A DNA stretch of 64,000 bases from Massilia sp. Root335 (GTDB lineage Bacteria > Pseudomonadota > Gammaproteobacteria > Burkholderiales > Burkholderiaceae_D). Both the position numbers and the translations under genes were made by a program. Below, one piece after another: positions 26,101-34,463 of this stretch. A model generated the notes under the pieces. It saw only the letters and a list, made by a program, of their open reading frames with translations, was not told the origin of the DNA and did no database searches. The stretch covers positions 26,979 through 90,978 of the forward strand of contig NZ_LMCY01000006.1 of the NCBI RefSeq assembly GCF_001425685.1. The letters are read 5' to 3'. How positions within the stretch are numbered: the stretch's first letter is position 1; each line of letters begins with the position of its first letter.

Positions 26101-28150
26101 GGACGGCGACCGCGTCGGCAACCAGCCCTCGACCATCATGACGGGCAACGACGTGCTGCATGGCGGCGCCGGCAACGACGTGCTGGACAGCTGGTACGGC
26201 AGCGACACGCTGGATGGCGGCAGCGGCAACGACGTGCTGGACATCATATTGGCAGGCGGCCACGTGCGCGACGGCGACGTCATCCATGCCAGCGGCGGCG
26301 ACGGCGACGATACCTTCTACATCGACCTGTTCGGGGACAACGCCGCGGACGTGCAATTGTCGGGCGGCGCCGGCAAGGATACCTACCGCGTCGACCAGAA
26401 CCGCTTCGATGACCCGATCGCGATCACCATCACCGACTTCCAGGCCGGCGCGGGCGGCGACGTCCTGACGTCCTCCTCGTACTGGACGGGCGCCCCGAGC
26501 GGCGCCACCCCGTTCTCGGGCGGCTACTACCGGTTCCTGCAGCGCGGCGCCGACACGGTCCTGCAACTCGACCGGGACGGCGCGAACGGTCCGGACGATT
26601 ATCACGACATCGTCATCCTGAAGAACGTCGACATGACGAAACTCGTGCCGGAAAACACGGGCGGCTGGCCGACCGACGGTTCGACGAAGGGCTCGCTGCT
26701 CGAAGGCACGGCGGGCAAGGACATACTGACCGGCACCAGCGTCGACGACACGATCCACGGCGGCGACGGCAACGACCACATCGACGGCCAGGACGGCAAC
26801 GACCTCCTCATGGGCGACGCGGGCGACGACATGCTCTTCGGCGGCAACGGCAACGACACGCTCGTCGGCGGCGATGGCGACGACACGCTTCAGACCTCGG
26901 GCGGCAACGACCTGCTCCAGGGTGGAGGCGGCAACGACACGCTGTCCGTCAGCGCCAACCGGGAAGCCACGCAGGCCTTTCACGTCGTCCTCGACGGCGG
27001 CGCCGGCGACGACACGTTCACCGTCGACCCCGCGTTCGCCGGCGCCAACGAGGCCGTCGCGACGGGCGGCACCGGGCACGATGTGTTCGTGGCCGGCGCG
27101 AGCGCCGGGGCGAATTACTTCGTCACCGACTTCCAGGCGGGCAAAGACGGCGACAAGCTCGATCTCTCCACCCTGCTGGAAGCGTACAGCCACGGCGCCA
27201 ATCCGTTCGGCAGCGGCTACCTGCGCCTCGACCAGAACGGCGCCGACACACTGGTGCAGTTCGACACCGACGGCCCGGGCGGCCCATCCGGCTTCCAGAC
27301 CGCGCTGACGCTGAAGAACGTGCAGGCATCGACGCTCGTCGCGGACAACATCGTCGGCGGCGTCAATCCGCATCCGGACGTGGCGCCCACGCCCACGCCG
27401 CTGCCCTCCCCGGCGCCGACGCCGGAACCCACGCCCACACCCACACCCACGCCACCGGCGCCGACACCCGGCGAAACCCACACCGGCACCACCGGCACCG
27501 ACCAGCTGGCCGGCACCGCCGGCAACGACACCCTCGACGGCGGCGACGGCGACGACGTCCTGCACGGCGGCGCCGGCAACGACATGCTCGCCGGCGGCAC
27601 CGGCCGCGATACGGCCAGCTACGACGGCAAGTCAGGCGACTACAAGATCAGCCACGACGCCGCCGGCTGGCATGTGGCCGACCAGAGAACGGGCGGCACC
27701 GACGGCACCGACACGCTGCAGGGCGTCGAACGCGTGACCTTCGCCGACGCCACGCTGGCGCTGGACACGGACGGCGGCGCCGGCGCGGCCTACCGCTTCT
27801 ATCGTGCCGCGTTCGACCGTACGCCGGACCTGCCCGGGTTGGGCTACTGGATCGGTGCGATGGACAAGGGCTCGTCCGTGCAGGACCTGGCGGCCAGCTT
27901 TGCGACGTCGAACGAGTTCAAGGACATGTACGGCGGGGCGAGCAATGCCGACCTCGTGAACCGGCTGTATCACAACGTGCTGCACCGGACACCGGAGCAG
28001 GCCGGGTACGACTACTGGCTGCACGTCCTCGACGCCAGCCAGGCGAGCCTGCCGGACGTGCTGGCCGCGTTCAGCGAGAGCGGCGAGAACCACGACGCGG
28101 TGGCGGACCTGATCGCGAACGGCATCCTGTTCACGCCCTGGCAAGGCTGA
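23177..28150 (+). CDS. Giant RTX calcium-binding protein with C-terminal DUF4214
   Basis: Predicted type I-secreted, calcium-folding protein of 1657 residues. The chain alternates G-G-x-G-x-D nonapeptide blocks (from about residues 135, 330, 645, 930, 1175 and 1434) with conserved modules starting (V/I)-T-D-F-x-A-G-x-G-G-D near 31, 238, 555, 840, 1081 and 1313. Each module contains N-P-F-G, D-x-D-G and a L-K-N-V turn. A Pro/Thr linker (about 1403-1432) leads to the last RTX block and a DUF4214 domain (about 1530-1650, R-F-Y-R-A-A-F-D-R-T-P-D). No N-terminal signal peptide, as expected for type I export. No transporter is adjacent. Activity unknown. Confidence 0.92.
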   Translation: MTTFILRQGAVTVVQNGAMSGSAAEPDAAVVTITDFLTGTNGDVLDAFSTGNWQGVTPFAGYYKIEQRGSDAVLEFDADGTGTAASFQDVVILKDVDAARLVADNLAGYRPDGSITGQAITGTAAAETLTGTPLNDTIHGGDGNDVIDAGHGDDQVYGDGGNDVIGAGDGNDTVDGGTGNDTITITAAGSAPHTVLVRGGDGQDVLVFGHDSSASVSASGGAGADTFVLGNGLTGGSVTITDFSAAGGDKLDIGKLLPASLGSNPFGAGYVKAEQDGSDVKLYVDLDGAAGTAHDWTPLATLAGTKLASLTASAFVGGYDPSGTDAGHVLTGTPGNDTLSGTALDDTISGGTGSDSIAGGPGRDVIDGGNEPAGGDTVDGGYGDDVVHGGAGNDVLRGDVGNDSLDGGTGNDSLSGGTGNDTLAGGDGNDTLVDGFGANVLDGGAGNDTIDGSSVPTNAERGDSTLDGGAGNDVLTAGNGNDVVHGGTGDDTIRIVLNDTTPGRTWHFTVDGGDGNDTITIDRTSDVAHAVVDVTGGAGIDTFGFTVTDTPSDTLVIKDFQAGKGGDVLDVVPLFHGFEFLGNPFGAAGVLRLVQDGNDTRLVQLANPSDTTGKTMAVLENVAAASLTSDNFPIGIHPDGSPAGLDLQGGAGDDSLVGDFLDDVLHGGGGNDYLWGGQGGTDLLYGDDGQDVLIGSGNDHLFGGSGNDNLAGMYNDTLEGGDGNDQLRGEHGHTTLDGGNGDDVLTVYHGDGDVLLGGLGNDTLDSNSYNDTLDGGSGDDVLKVSTDFGLTPSAGPLHLEGGDGDDTMILALGGWGGQVMAHGGAGHDTYVIEVATDTSLVTITDFQAGSGGDRIDLSAIARATNDSVFGPQGNLRLEQRGADTVLLADRDGGGPLGFTDLLILKNVDHTALGADNFWSGYDVVGSGHVLTGTTGADWLIGSAGDDTLSGGLGNDTLDGGIGNDTLDGGAGDDNLDGDRVGNQPSTIMTGNDVLHGGAGNDVLDSWYGSDTLDGGSGNDVLDIILAGGHVRDGDVIHASGGDGDDTFYIDLFGDNAADVQLSGGAGKDTYRVDQNRFDDPIAITITDFQAGAGGDVLTSSSYWTGAPSGATPFSGGYYRFLQRGADTVLQLDRDGANGPDDYHDIVILKNVDMTKLVPENTGGWPTDGSTKGSLLEGTAGKDILTGTSVDDTIHGGDGNDHIDGQDGNDLLMGDAGDDMLFGGNGNDTLVGGDGDDTLQTSGGNDLLQGGGGNDTLSVSANREATQAFHVVLDGGAGDDTFTVDPAFAGANEAVATGGTGHDVFVAGASAGANYFVTDFQAGKDGDKLDLSTLLEAYSHGANPFGSGYLRLDQNGADTLVQFDTDGPGGPSGFQTALTLKNVQASTLVADNIVGGVNPHPDVAPTPTPLPSPAPTPEPTPTPTPTPPAPTPGETHTGTTGTDQLAGTAGNDTLDGGDGDDVLHGGAGNDMLAGGTGRDTASYDGKSGDYKISHDAAGWHVADQRTGGTDGTDTLQGVERVTFADATLALDTDGGAGAAYRFYRAAFDRTPDLPGLGYWIGAMDKGSSVQDLAASFATSNEFKDMYGGASNADLVNRLYHNVLHRTPEQAGYDYWLHVLDASQASLPDVLAAFSESGENHDAVADLIANGILFTPWQG

Positions 28151-28159
28151 CGCCGCGCA

Positions 28160-28855
28160 TCAACCGGCCGTGTGCGCCGCCAGCCAGGACACGATCACGT
28201 CGAGCAGGCGCCGCGGCGCCTCGATCGGGATCATGTGGCCGGTGTCCTCGATGACGGCGAGCGTGGCGCAGGGGATCGCGGCCGCCATCTCGCGCGCCTC
28301 CTCCATGCTGCGCAACTGGTCCTGCGCGGCCGCCACGACGAGCGTCGGGCAGCGGATCTCGCCGGAACGTTCGAGGTCGCCCGGCCGGTCCAGCATCGAC
28401 TGGCGCCGGAACACCTCGCCGCCGAGACGCGTGCCCATCGCGCGTATCCGTTCGATCAGCGCGTCGTCGTCGCGGCGGTCCGGGTGCAGCGACGTGGCGA
28501 CGGCCGTGCGGCTCAAGCCGCTGAAGGCGATGGACGGCGCCGCGCTCGCGATCGCGCCCTTGCGCTTCTGCAGCGCGGCCGTGTCGCCGCGGGTGGACGT
28601 GGCGATCAGCACGAGCGCGCGCACGCGTGCCGGCGCCTGGCGCGCGATCGCGCGGGCGACGTAGCCGCCCATCGAAAAACCCACGAGCAAAAAGGAAGGT
28701 GGTGCCGTCGCGAGGACGCGGCGCGCCATCGCCTCGACCGACGTGTCGTGGCGCAGGTCGGCGTGGACGACGGGGCCGAAGCGCGCCAGCGCCGGCAGCA
28801 TGTCGTCCCACAGGGTTTCGTCGGCCATGAAGCCGGGGACAAGCAGGAGAGCCAT
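28160..28855 (-). CDS. Alpha/beta-fold hydrolase
   Basis: Predicted cytoplasmic alpha/beta hydrolase, 231 residues. It starts L-L-L-V-P-G-F-M, has the nucleophile elbow G-F-S-M-G-G near residue 61, an acid candidate in A-A-Q-D-Q near 175, and the catalytic His in E-D-T-G-H-M-I-P near 207. It resembles small esterases and BioH/MenH-like enzymes, but no pathway context supports a specific name. The stop lies nine bases from the RTX gene stop (convergent). Confidence 0.82.
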   Translation of the reverse strand: MALLLVPGFMADETLWDDMLPALARFGPVVHADLRHDTSVEAMARRVLATAPPSFLLVGFSMGGYVARAIARQAPARVRALVLIATSTRGDTAALQKRKGAIASAAPSIAFSGLSRTAVATSLHPDRRDDDALIERIRAMGTRLGGEVFRRQSMLDRPGDLERSGEIRCPTLVVAAAQDQLRSMEEAREMAAAIPCATLAVIEDTGHMIPIEAPRRLLDVIVSWLAAHTAG

Positions 28856-29017
28856 CCCGTCATCCTAGCAGACGGCCGCCGGCCCTGCCGCTCCCGATTT
28901 TCACCCGCGCCGGATAGGCGTGCCGACATATAGCGCACTGTCCTGAGTCGCCTCAAGGCGGACCGGCTCCGATGCGACTTTCATTGGTTCTTGTTGTCCG
29001 AGAAACCAAGGAGCCCC

Positions 29018-30763
29018 ATGAAACCATCCGCCACCATTCGCATCAGCGTCAGCGTGCGCAACCAGCTCAGGTTCGCGTTCACCATCGTCATCGCCCTGTC
29101 GTTCCTCGCGACGGCCATCGCCATCTGGCGCCTGCAAGTCCTGTCGGACGACACCCAGGCCCTCACCCGGCGGCCGCTCGCCAAGGAGCGCCTGATTTCC
29201 GGCTGGCTGCTGAACACGTCGGTCGCCGCCAAGCGCACGGGGTCCATCGCGCGCTCCGCCGATCCGGAACTCGCGACGTACTACGCGCCCGAAACGCAAG
29301 ACTCGACGACGCGCACCACCGCGCTGCAGCAGCAGGTCGGCGCGCTGCTCGACACGCCCGAGGAACATGCCGTGTTCGGGCAGATCGGCACGGCGCGCCA
29401 GCGCTACATCGCCACGCGCGACCGCGTCATGGCCCTCAAGGCCGGCGGCAAGGACGCGGAAGCCCGCAAGTACTTCGACGACGAATTCGTGCCCGCCGTG
29501 ACGGCGTATCTCGGCCGGGTCAAGGCGCTGCTGGAACTGCAGCAGAAAGAGATCGACACGCGCGTCGCCGCGGTGCTCGGCAGCGCGGACCGCAGCAGCA
29601 AGGTCCTCTCGGCGCTGTGCCTCGCCACGCTCGCCTTCAGCATCGCGGCCGGCACCGTGTTCGGGCGTGTCCTGTTCCGGCGCCTGGGCGGCGAGCCGGC
29701 CGCCGCGGCGCTGGTGGCGGCCGAGATCGCGGACGGCAACCTGTGCGTGGCCGTACCCCTCAGGCCGGGCGACAACGACAGCCTGATGGCCGCCCTCGAA
29801 CGCATGCGCGCCAGCCTCGCGGGCATCGTCGCCGACGTGCGCGAAGGCACCGGCACGATCGTTGCCGCCGTGGCCGCGATGGCCGGCGAAACGCAGGACC
29901 TGTCGCAGCGCACCGAAAGCCAGGCGCAGGCGCTGGAAGAGACGGCGGCGTCGATGGAAGAACTGACGCAGGCGGTCAGCCAGAACTCGACCAACGCCGA
30001 CGAAGCCAACCGCATGGCGGGCGACGCCGCGCGCGTGGCGCAGCAGGGCGGCGCGATGGTCGGCCAGCTGGTCGACACGATGGGCGCGATCAACGCCTCG
30101 TCGGAGCGCATCGTCGACATCATCGCCGTCATCGACGGCATCGCGTTCCAGACCAACATCCTCGCGCTGAACGCCGCCGTGGAAGCGGCGCGCGCCGGCG
30201 AACAGGGACGCGGCTTCGCCGTCGTCGCGGCCGAAGTGCGCGCCCTGGCCCAGCGCTCGGCCGCCGCGGCCAGGGAAATCAAGGACCTGATCGACGCGTC
30301 GACCCAGCGCGCCGCCGACGGCGCGACCCTGGCCGGCCAGGCCGGGCAGACGATGCACGACATCGTCGACAGCATCAAACGCGTCACCGGCATCATGAAC
30401 GAGATCGTCGCCTCCAGCCGCGAACAGGCCGGCGGCATCGGCCAGGTCAACCAGGCCATCGTGCAGATGGACGGCGTGACCCAGCAGAACGCGGCCCTCG
30501 TCGAGGAATCGGCGGCCGCGACCCAGTCGATGCACGAGCAGGCGCAGGCGCTGGCCGAGCGGGTGGCGCTGTTCCGCGTCGAGGCGAAGGCGCGGCCGGC
30601 GCCGACCGCGACGAAGCCCGCGCTGCCGCCGGCCCGCCGCCCCGCGCCGGCGCCCGCGGCGAGGCCCGCGACGGCGAAGCCGGCACGGATGGCGCCCGCC
30701 CCGGTGCGCGCGCCCGTCCGCAAGCCGGCCGCCACGGTCGACGCGGACTGGGAAGAGTTCTGA
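29018..30763 (+). CDS. Methyl-accepting chemotaxis protein with CheR-binding tail
   Basis: Membrane chemoreceptor of 581 residues. AAGGAG immediately before the ATG at 29018 sets the start. In order: first membrane helix (about 18-38), a periplasmic four-helix-type sensor, second helix (about 192-215), a HAMP-like region, and the signalling domain with the invariant hairpin [23 protein letters not shown] near 375. Q/E methylation heptads flank it. An Ala/Pro-rich linker ends in D-W-E-E-F, the pentapeptide type that tethers CheR/CheB. Ligand unknown; no che genes nearby. Confidence 0.92.
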   Translation: MKPSATIRISVSVRNQLRFAFTIVIALSFLATAIAIWRLQVLSDDTQALTRRPLAKERLISGWLLNTSVAAKRTGSIARSADPELATYYAPETQDSTTRTTALQQQVGALLDTPEEHAVFGQIGTARQRYIATRDRVMALKAGGKDAEARKYFDDEFVPAVTAYLGRVKALLELQQKEIDTRVAAVLGSADRSSKVLSALCLATLAFSIAAGTVFGRVLFRRLGGEPAAAALVAAEIADGNLCVAVPLRPGDNDSLMAALERMRASLAGIVADVREGTGTIVAAVAAMAGETQDLSQRTESQAQALEETAASMEELTQAVSQNSTNADEANRMAGDAARVAQQGGAMVGQLVDTMGAINASSERIVDIIAVIDGIAFQTNILALNAAVEAARAGEQGRGFAVVAAEVRALAQRSAAAAREIKDLIDASTQRAADGATLAGQAGQTMHDIVDSIKRVTGIMNEIVASSREQAGGIGQVNQAIVQMDGVTQQNAALVEESAAATQSMHEQAQALAERVALFRVEAKARPAPTATKPALPPARRPAPAPAARPATAKPARMAPAPVRAPVRKPAATVDADWEEF

Positions 30764-30840
30764 GCAAAAGAAGGGGCGGTTGCCGTCAGTGGGTTTCTCA
30801 GGCAACATCGTCCCTATCCTTCCTCTTTACGCACGACGCC

Positions 30841-31326
30841 ATGAACCTGCCCGCCCACCAACTCACCATGACGGTCCTGATGACACCGGATACCGCGAAT
30901 TTTTCCGGTAACGTGCACGGCGGGAACATCCTGAAACTGCTCGACCAGGTGGCCTATGCCTGCGCCAGCCGCTACGCCGGCACCTATGTCGTGACGATGA
31001 GCGTCGACCAGGTGACGTTCCGCCAGCCGATCCACGTGGGCGAGCTGGTGACGTTCCTGGCCGCCGTGAACTACACGGGCCGCACGTCGATGGAAATCGG
31101 CATCAAGGTCGTGGCCGAGAACATCCGCACCCAGCAGGTGCGCCACGTGAACAGCTGCTTCTTCACGATGGTGGCCGTGGGCGACGACAAGCAGCCGGTC
31201 CCCGTCCCGCCCCTGCGTCCGTTCGGGCCGGACGAGCAGCGCCGCTACGAGGAAGCCAAGGGCCGCAAGGAGCTGCGCATGGCGCTCGACCGCCAGCACG
31301 AGGAACGGGCGGCGGCGCGTTCCTGA
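30841..31326 (+). CDS. Hotdog-fold acyl-CoA thioesterase (YciA-like)
   Basis: Predicted acyl-CoA thioesterase hydrolysing fatty acyl-CoA, 161 residues. Single hotdog domain with N-F-S-G-N-V-H-G-G-N-I-L-K-L-L-D-Q, where Asn and Asp positions of the active site are kept, and V-D-Q-V-T-F-R-Q-P-I-H-V-G-E. The C-terminal tail is charged and probably helical. The preceding 77 bases separate it from the chemoreceptor and show no good ribosome site. Confidence 0.88.
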   Translation: MNLPAHQLTMTVLMTPDTANFSGNVHGGNILKLLDQVAYACASRYAGTYVVTMSVDQVTFRQPIHVGELVTFLAAVNYTGRTSMEIGIKVVAENIRTQQVRHVNSCFFTMVAVGDDKQPVPVPPLRPFGPDEQRRYEEAKGRKELRMALDRQHEERAAARS

Positions 31327-31385
31327 ACCGCAGGCGCGACAAAAATTATGGATTTCGCGTAACCCGTGCTATACTGCGCCGCCTT

Positions 31386-31461
31386 GGCCTGGTAGCTCAG
31401 TTGGTAGAGCAGAGGATTGAAAATCCTTGTGTCGGTGGTTCGATTCCGCCCCGGGCCACCA
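31386..31461 (+). tRNA. tRNA-Phe (anticodon GAA)
   Basis: A 76-nt cloverleaf with encoded CCA. Acceptor arms are GGCCTGG and CCGGGCC, the D-arm has AGCTCAGTTGGTAGAGC, the anticodon loop TTGAAAA lies in a GGATT/AATCC stem, and the T-loop is GGTTCGATTCC. The anticodon reads GAA (Phe). Confidence 0.97.
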
Positions 31462-31476
31462 AGATTCAGAACAGAG

Positions 31477-31501
31477 CGCCAACCCATCCGGTTGGCGTTT
31501 T
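31477..31501 (+). terminator. Terminator of tRNA-Phe
   Basis: An 8-bp stem, CGCCAACC/GGTTGGCG, has a 5-nt loop followed by TTTT, 16 bases after the tRNA end. Confidence 0.85.
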
Positions 31502-31533
31502 GCATTCCACCGTTCCTTTCATCACAGACTGCC

Positions 31534-31878
31534 ATGACGACCCTTCCACCCTGCCCCGCCTGCGGTTCCGCATTGACCTACGAAGACGGCTCGGGCAACT
31601 ATGTCTGCCCGGAATGCGCGCACGAATGGCCGGTCAAGGCCGAAGCGGCCGCGGACGAGGCGGCCCGCGTGTGGCGCGACGCGGCCGGCAACGTGCTGCA
31701 GGACGGCGATTCCGTCACCGTCATCAAGGACCTGAAACTGAAAGGCGGCGGCGGCGTGGTCAAGCAGGGCACCAAGGTCAAGAACATCCGCCTCGTCGAC
31801 GGCGACCACGACATCGACTGCAAGATCGACGGCTTCGGCGCGATGAGCCTGAAATCGGAGTTCGTCCGCAAGAGCTGA
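31534..31878 (+). CDS. PhnA/YjdM-family zinc-ribbon protein
   Basis: A small cytoplasmic protein of 114 residues. The N-terminal zinc ribbon has four cysteines (C-P-A-C-G and C-P-E-C-A). The C-terminal half forms the PhnA barrel: [23 protein letters not shown](L)-K-G, then the conserved end [13 protein letters not shown]. Despite the historical link to alkylphosphonate use, its function is not established. It lies between two terminators, so it is monocistronic. Confidence 0.92.
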   Translation: MTTLPPCPACGSALTYEDGSGNYVCPECAHEWPVKAEAAADEAARVWRDAAGNVLQDGDSVTVIKDLKLKGGGGVVKQGTKVKNIRLVDGDHDIDCKIDGFGAMSLKSEFVRKS

Positions 31879-31898
31879 GCGGGCAACCATCGGACATG

Positions 31899-31924
31899 AA
31901 CGCCACCTGCGAGGTGGCGTTTTC
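31899..31924 (+). terminator. Terminator of the PhnA-family gene
   Basis: A 9-bp stem, AACGCCACC/GGTGGCGTT, has a 5-nt loop followed by TTC, 20 bases past the stop codon. Confidence 0.82.
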
Positions 31925-32050
31925 ATTTCCGGCCGTGCTTTCCCGCCGGTCCGATATTCGATTCGATATAGAAATCGTCAAAACCATGATTGGACGCCCC
32001 CTTGGGTTCGGCCTAGCATTGGGTCATCTGTCCGATCCACGAGAACAACA

Positions 32051-33730
32051 ATGAAGAGACATCTCGCCGCCCTCCTCCTCGCGGCCTGCGCGCCGCTGTG
32101 CGCCGCCGAACCGGCGGCCCCGGCGCCCGTCAAGCTCACCGTCGACGCCACCCGGATAAAAGGGCCGATGACGCCGATCTGGGCGTGGTTCGGCTACGAT
32201 GAACCGAATTACACGACGGCGCCCAACGGCAAGAAGCTGCTGAGCGAGATCGCCGCCCTGAGCCAGGTCCCCGTCCACGTCCGCACGCACAACCTCATGA
32301 CGTCGGGCGACGGCAGCTACGCGCTCAAGTGGGGCTCGACGAATATGTACACCGAGGACAAGGACGGCAGGCCGGTCTACGACTGGACCATCGTCGACCG
32401 CATCTTCGACACGTACATCGAACGCGGCATGAAGCCGCTGGCGCAGATCGGCTTCATGCCGGAAGCGCTGTCGCAACGCCCGCAACCGTATCGCCACCAC
32501 TGGAAGCCCGGCACGCCCTACCAGGACATCATGACCGGCTGGGCCACGCCGCCGAAGGATTACGGCAAGTGGTCCGAGCTGATCTACCAATGGGTCAGGC
32601 ACAGCGTGGCGCGCTACGGGCAGAAGGAAGTCGAGAGCTGGTACTGGGAAGTGTGGAACGAGCCGGACGGCCTGTACCTGATCGCGCCGGACACGAAACA
32701 CGAGTACTTCAAAATGTACGACTACGCGGCCGACGCGGTGAAACGCGCGCTGCCGACGGCGCGCATCGGCGGGCCCCACACGGCCGCCGCCGGACGCTTC
32801 ATGGACGACTTCCTGCGCCACTGCCTGCACGAGACCAACTACGCGACCGGCAAGACCGGCTCGCCGCTGGACTTCGTCGCCTTCCACGCCAAGGGCGCGC
32901 CCAAGGTCGTCGACGGCATCGTGCGGATGGGCATGGACACGCATTTCCGCCACCTCGACGAAGGCTTCGCGCTCGTCGCAAAATACCCGGAACTGAAGAA
33001 CATCCCCGTCATCATCGGCGAATCCGACCCGGAAGGCTGCGCCGCCTGCGGCATGCAGACCAACCCCGAAAACGCCTACCGCAACGGCACGCTGTACGCC
33101 AGCTACACGGCCGCCTCGATCGCGCGCGAGTACGACCTGGCCGCGCGGCGCGGCGTGAACCTGATCGGCGCGGTGAACTGGTCGTTCGAGTTCGAGGACC
33201 AGCCGTGGTTCGCGGGCTTCCGCGACCTGGCGACCAACGGCGTCGACAAGCCGGTGCTGAACGTGTTCCGCATGCTCGGCATGCTGCGCGGCGAGCGCGT
33301 GGCGGTGACGGGCGACCAGGCCTACGACGCGGCGCGCATCCAGGCCGCGGGCGTGCGCGGCGCGCGCACCGACATCGACGCGCTGGCCGCGAAGGATGCG
33401 CACCACATCGCCGTCATGGTCTGGAATTACCACGACGACGACATCATCGACGCCGGCTCCCCGGTCGAACTGCACATCGCCGGCATTCCCGCCAGACAGG
33501 TGCAGTTGCGGCACTTCCGCATCGACCAGGAGCACAGCAATTCGTACAGCGCCTGGAAGCGCATGGGCTCGCCTTCGCATCCGACGGCGACACAAGTGGC
33601 CGAGTTGCAGACAGCGAGCGCGCTCGCGCAACTGGGGGCGGATGCGACCGTGGAGACGCGGGACGGTACGGCCACGGTCAGGATGCAGTTGCCGCGGCAG
33701 GCGGTGTCGCTGATTACGCTGACTTATTGA
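32051..33730 (+). CDS. Exported GH39-family glycosidase (beta-xylosidase-like)
   Basis: Predicted secreted glycoside hydrolase of clan GH-A, closest in pattern to GH39 xylan beta-xylosidases (559 residues). Signal peptide ends L-C-A-A-E. The proton donor is in E-V-W-N-E-P-D near residue 204, and the nucleophile candidate is in I-I-G-E-S-D near 323. F-G-Y-D-E-P-N-Y near the start and the Trp-rich substrate loop W-S-F-E-F-E-D near 380 also fit. A C-terminal beta-sandwich follows. Sugar specificity cannot be fixed. Its stop overlaps the end of the convergent gene at 33724. Confidence 0.88.
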   Translation: MKRHLAALLLAACAPLCAAEPAAPAPVKLTVDATRIKGPMTPIWAWFGYDEPNYTTAPNGKKLLSEIAALSQVPVHVRTHNLMTSGDGSYALKWGSTNMYTEDKDGRPVYDWTIVDRIFDTYIERGMKPLAQIGFMPEALSQRPQPYRHHWKPGTPYQDIMTGWATPPKDYGKWSELIYQWVRHSVARYGQKEVESWYWEVWNEPDGLYLIAPDTKHEYFKMYDYAADAVKRALPTARIGGPHTAAAGRFMDDFLRHCLHETNYATGKTGSPLDFVAFHAKGAPKVVDGIVRMGMDTHFRHLDEGFALVAKYPELKNIPVIIGESDPEGCAACGMQTNPENAYRNGTLYASYTAASIAREYDLAARRGVNLIGAVNWSFEFEDQPWFAGFRDLATNGVDKPVLNVFRMLGMLRGERVAVTGDQAYDAARIQAAGVRGARTDIDALAAKDAHHIAVMVWNYHDDDIIDAGSPVELHIAGIPARQVQLRHFRIDQEHSNSYSAWKRMGSPSHPTATQVAELQTASALAQLGADATVETRDGTATVRMQLPRQAVSLITLTY

Positions 33731-34227
33731 ATCGCGCGCTGCGCGCCTGCGTCGGAGATCCTTGGCGGCTCGTTCGGGCAGGCGTTGTCCCATCTCGTCA
33801 CTCGCATCGCGTCCACTTGTTCGCCTACAGTATCAACGCGCAAGCAAGTGCCGTCCTTTGCATAGTAAAAAATACAAAGACTTCCTCCGTCGGTGGAACA
33901 AGAATCGACTTCAAGGAATTTTCGGTCAGCGAGGCGTTTTTCCGTGCCATCGTACTCATCGCTATCGTCGGCATGGATGCGAATCGGCTTCCATCCGGAT
34001 TCAATGAGACGCGCACGGACGCTTACAAACGATGCGCCTTTTTGCAAGTGCAGGCTGATCACTGCAGTTGATCGCTCGTTTGCACGAGCTACGCCATCGG
34101 GGCCGGAGAGGAACATGAGTAACGCGGCGCCGGCGAGCGCGATCCGTGTTGCGACTGCGGTGGATCGCGAATCGCCGAGCCTTGGATCGTCATCGATGCC
34201 TATGACACCGTGTCCTTCGTGCTTCAT
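33724..34227 (-). CDS. Secreted or membrane-anchored hypothetical protein
   Basis: Unrecognised protein of 167 residues. A ribosome site GGAGG five bases before the ATG at 34227 sets this start over in-frame codons further upstream. A hydrophobic segment lies at about 30-50 (uncleaved anchor or signal), then a compact domain with L-I-E-S-G-W-K-P and four cysteines (S-C-S-T, S-L-C-I-F, G-T-C-L, N-A-C-P), which suggests disulfides in the periplasm. It overlaps the GH39 stop by seven bases in tail-to-tail orientation. Function unknown. Confidence 0.7.
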   Translation of the reverse strand: MKHEGHGVIGIDDDPRLGDSRSTAVATRIALAGAALLMFLSGPDGVARANERSTAVISLHLQKGASFVSVRARLIESGWKPIRIHADDSDEYDGTEKRLADRKFLEVDSCSTDGGSLCIFYYAKDGTCLRVDTVGEQVDAMRVTRWDNACPNEPPRISDAGAQRAIQ

Positions 34228-34374
34228 GACGCCTCCAAGTGCTTGAGCCCACTTAATGATATGGAGCACTAGAAGCATTTCCGTGCGAAATGTCAGACAG
34301 TGCCGTCTACCCCAAAGCACCCACCAACATTACCGGAACATTAACTTTGTAACAGAACCTGGCCATTGCCATTT

Positions 34375-34408
34375 TTGTCACGAACGTGTCACGCCCCTGG
34401 ACGATTCT
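34375..34408 (+). promoter_or_regulatory. Pho-box-like promoter of the phosphodiesterase lipoprotein gene
   Basis: Two 7-bp direct repeats with 4-bp spacing, TTGTCAC-GAAC-GTGTCAC (34375-34392), match the layout of PhoB boxes (CTGTCAT-N4-CTGTCAT). A possible -10 GATTCT begins ten bases later (34403), the usual Pho-promoter distance. It lies upstream of a phosphatase-superfamily gene, which strengthens the call. Confidence 0.6.
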
Positions 34409-34463
34409 GTGCGCGGCCCGATCCATCGATCGCGTATTCCCGACTCTGACCAGGAGACTCCTC

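Noticed and set aside
23156..27565. Minus-strand open frame of 1469 codons
   Set aside because: Opposite strand of the RTX repeats. The Gly/Asp codon bias of the real gene keeps the antisense frame open; its Val/Ala repeats are a mirror of the RTX period.
23560..27600. Repeated GGCGGC-type units as a possible DNA repeat or CRISPR locus
   Set aside because: They encode G-G-x-G-x-D calcium-binding nonapeptides in one long frame.
31386..31878. Integrative element at the tRNA-Phe gene
   Set aside because: The tRNA 3' end is not repeated downstream in the window and no integrase is near; the next gene is an ordinary PhnA-family gene.
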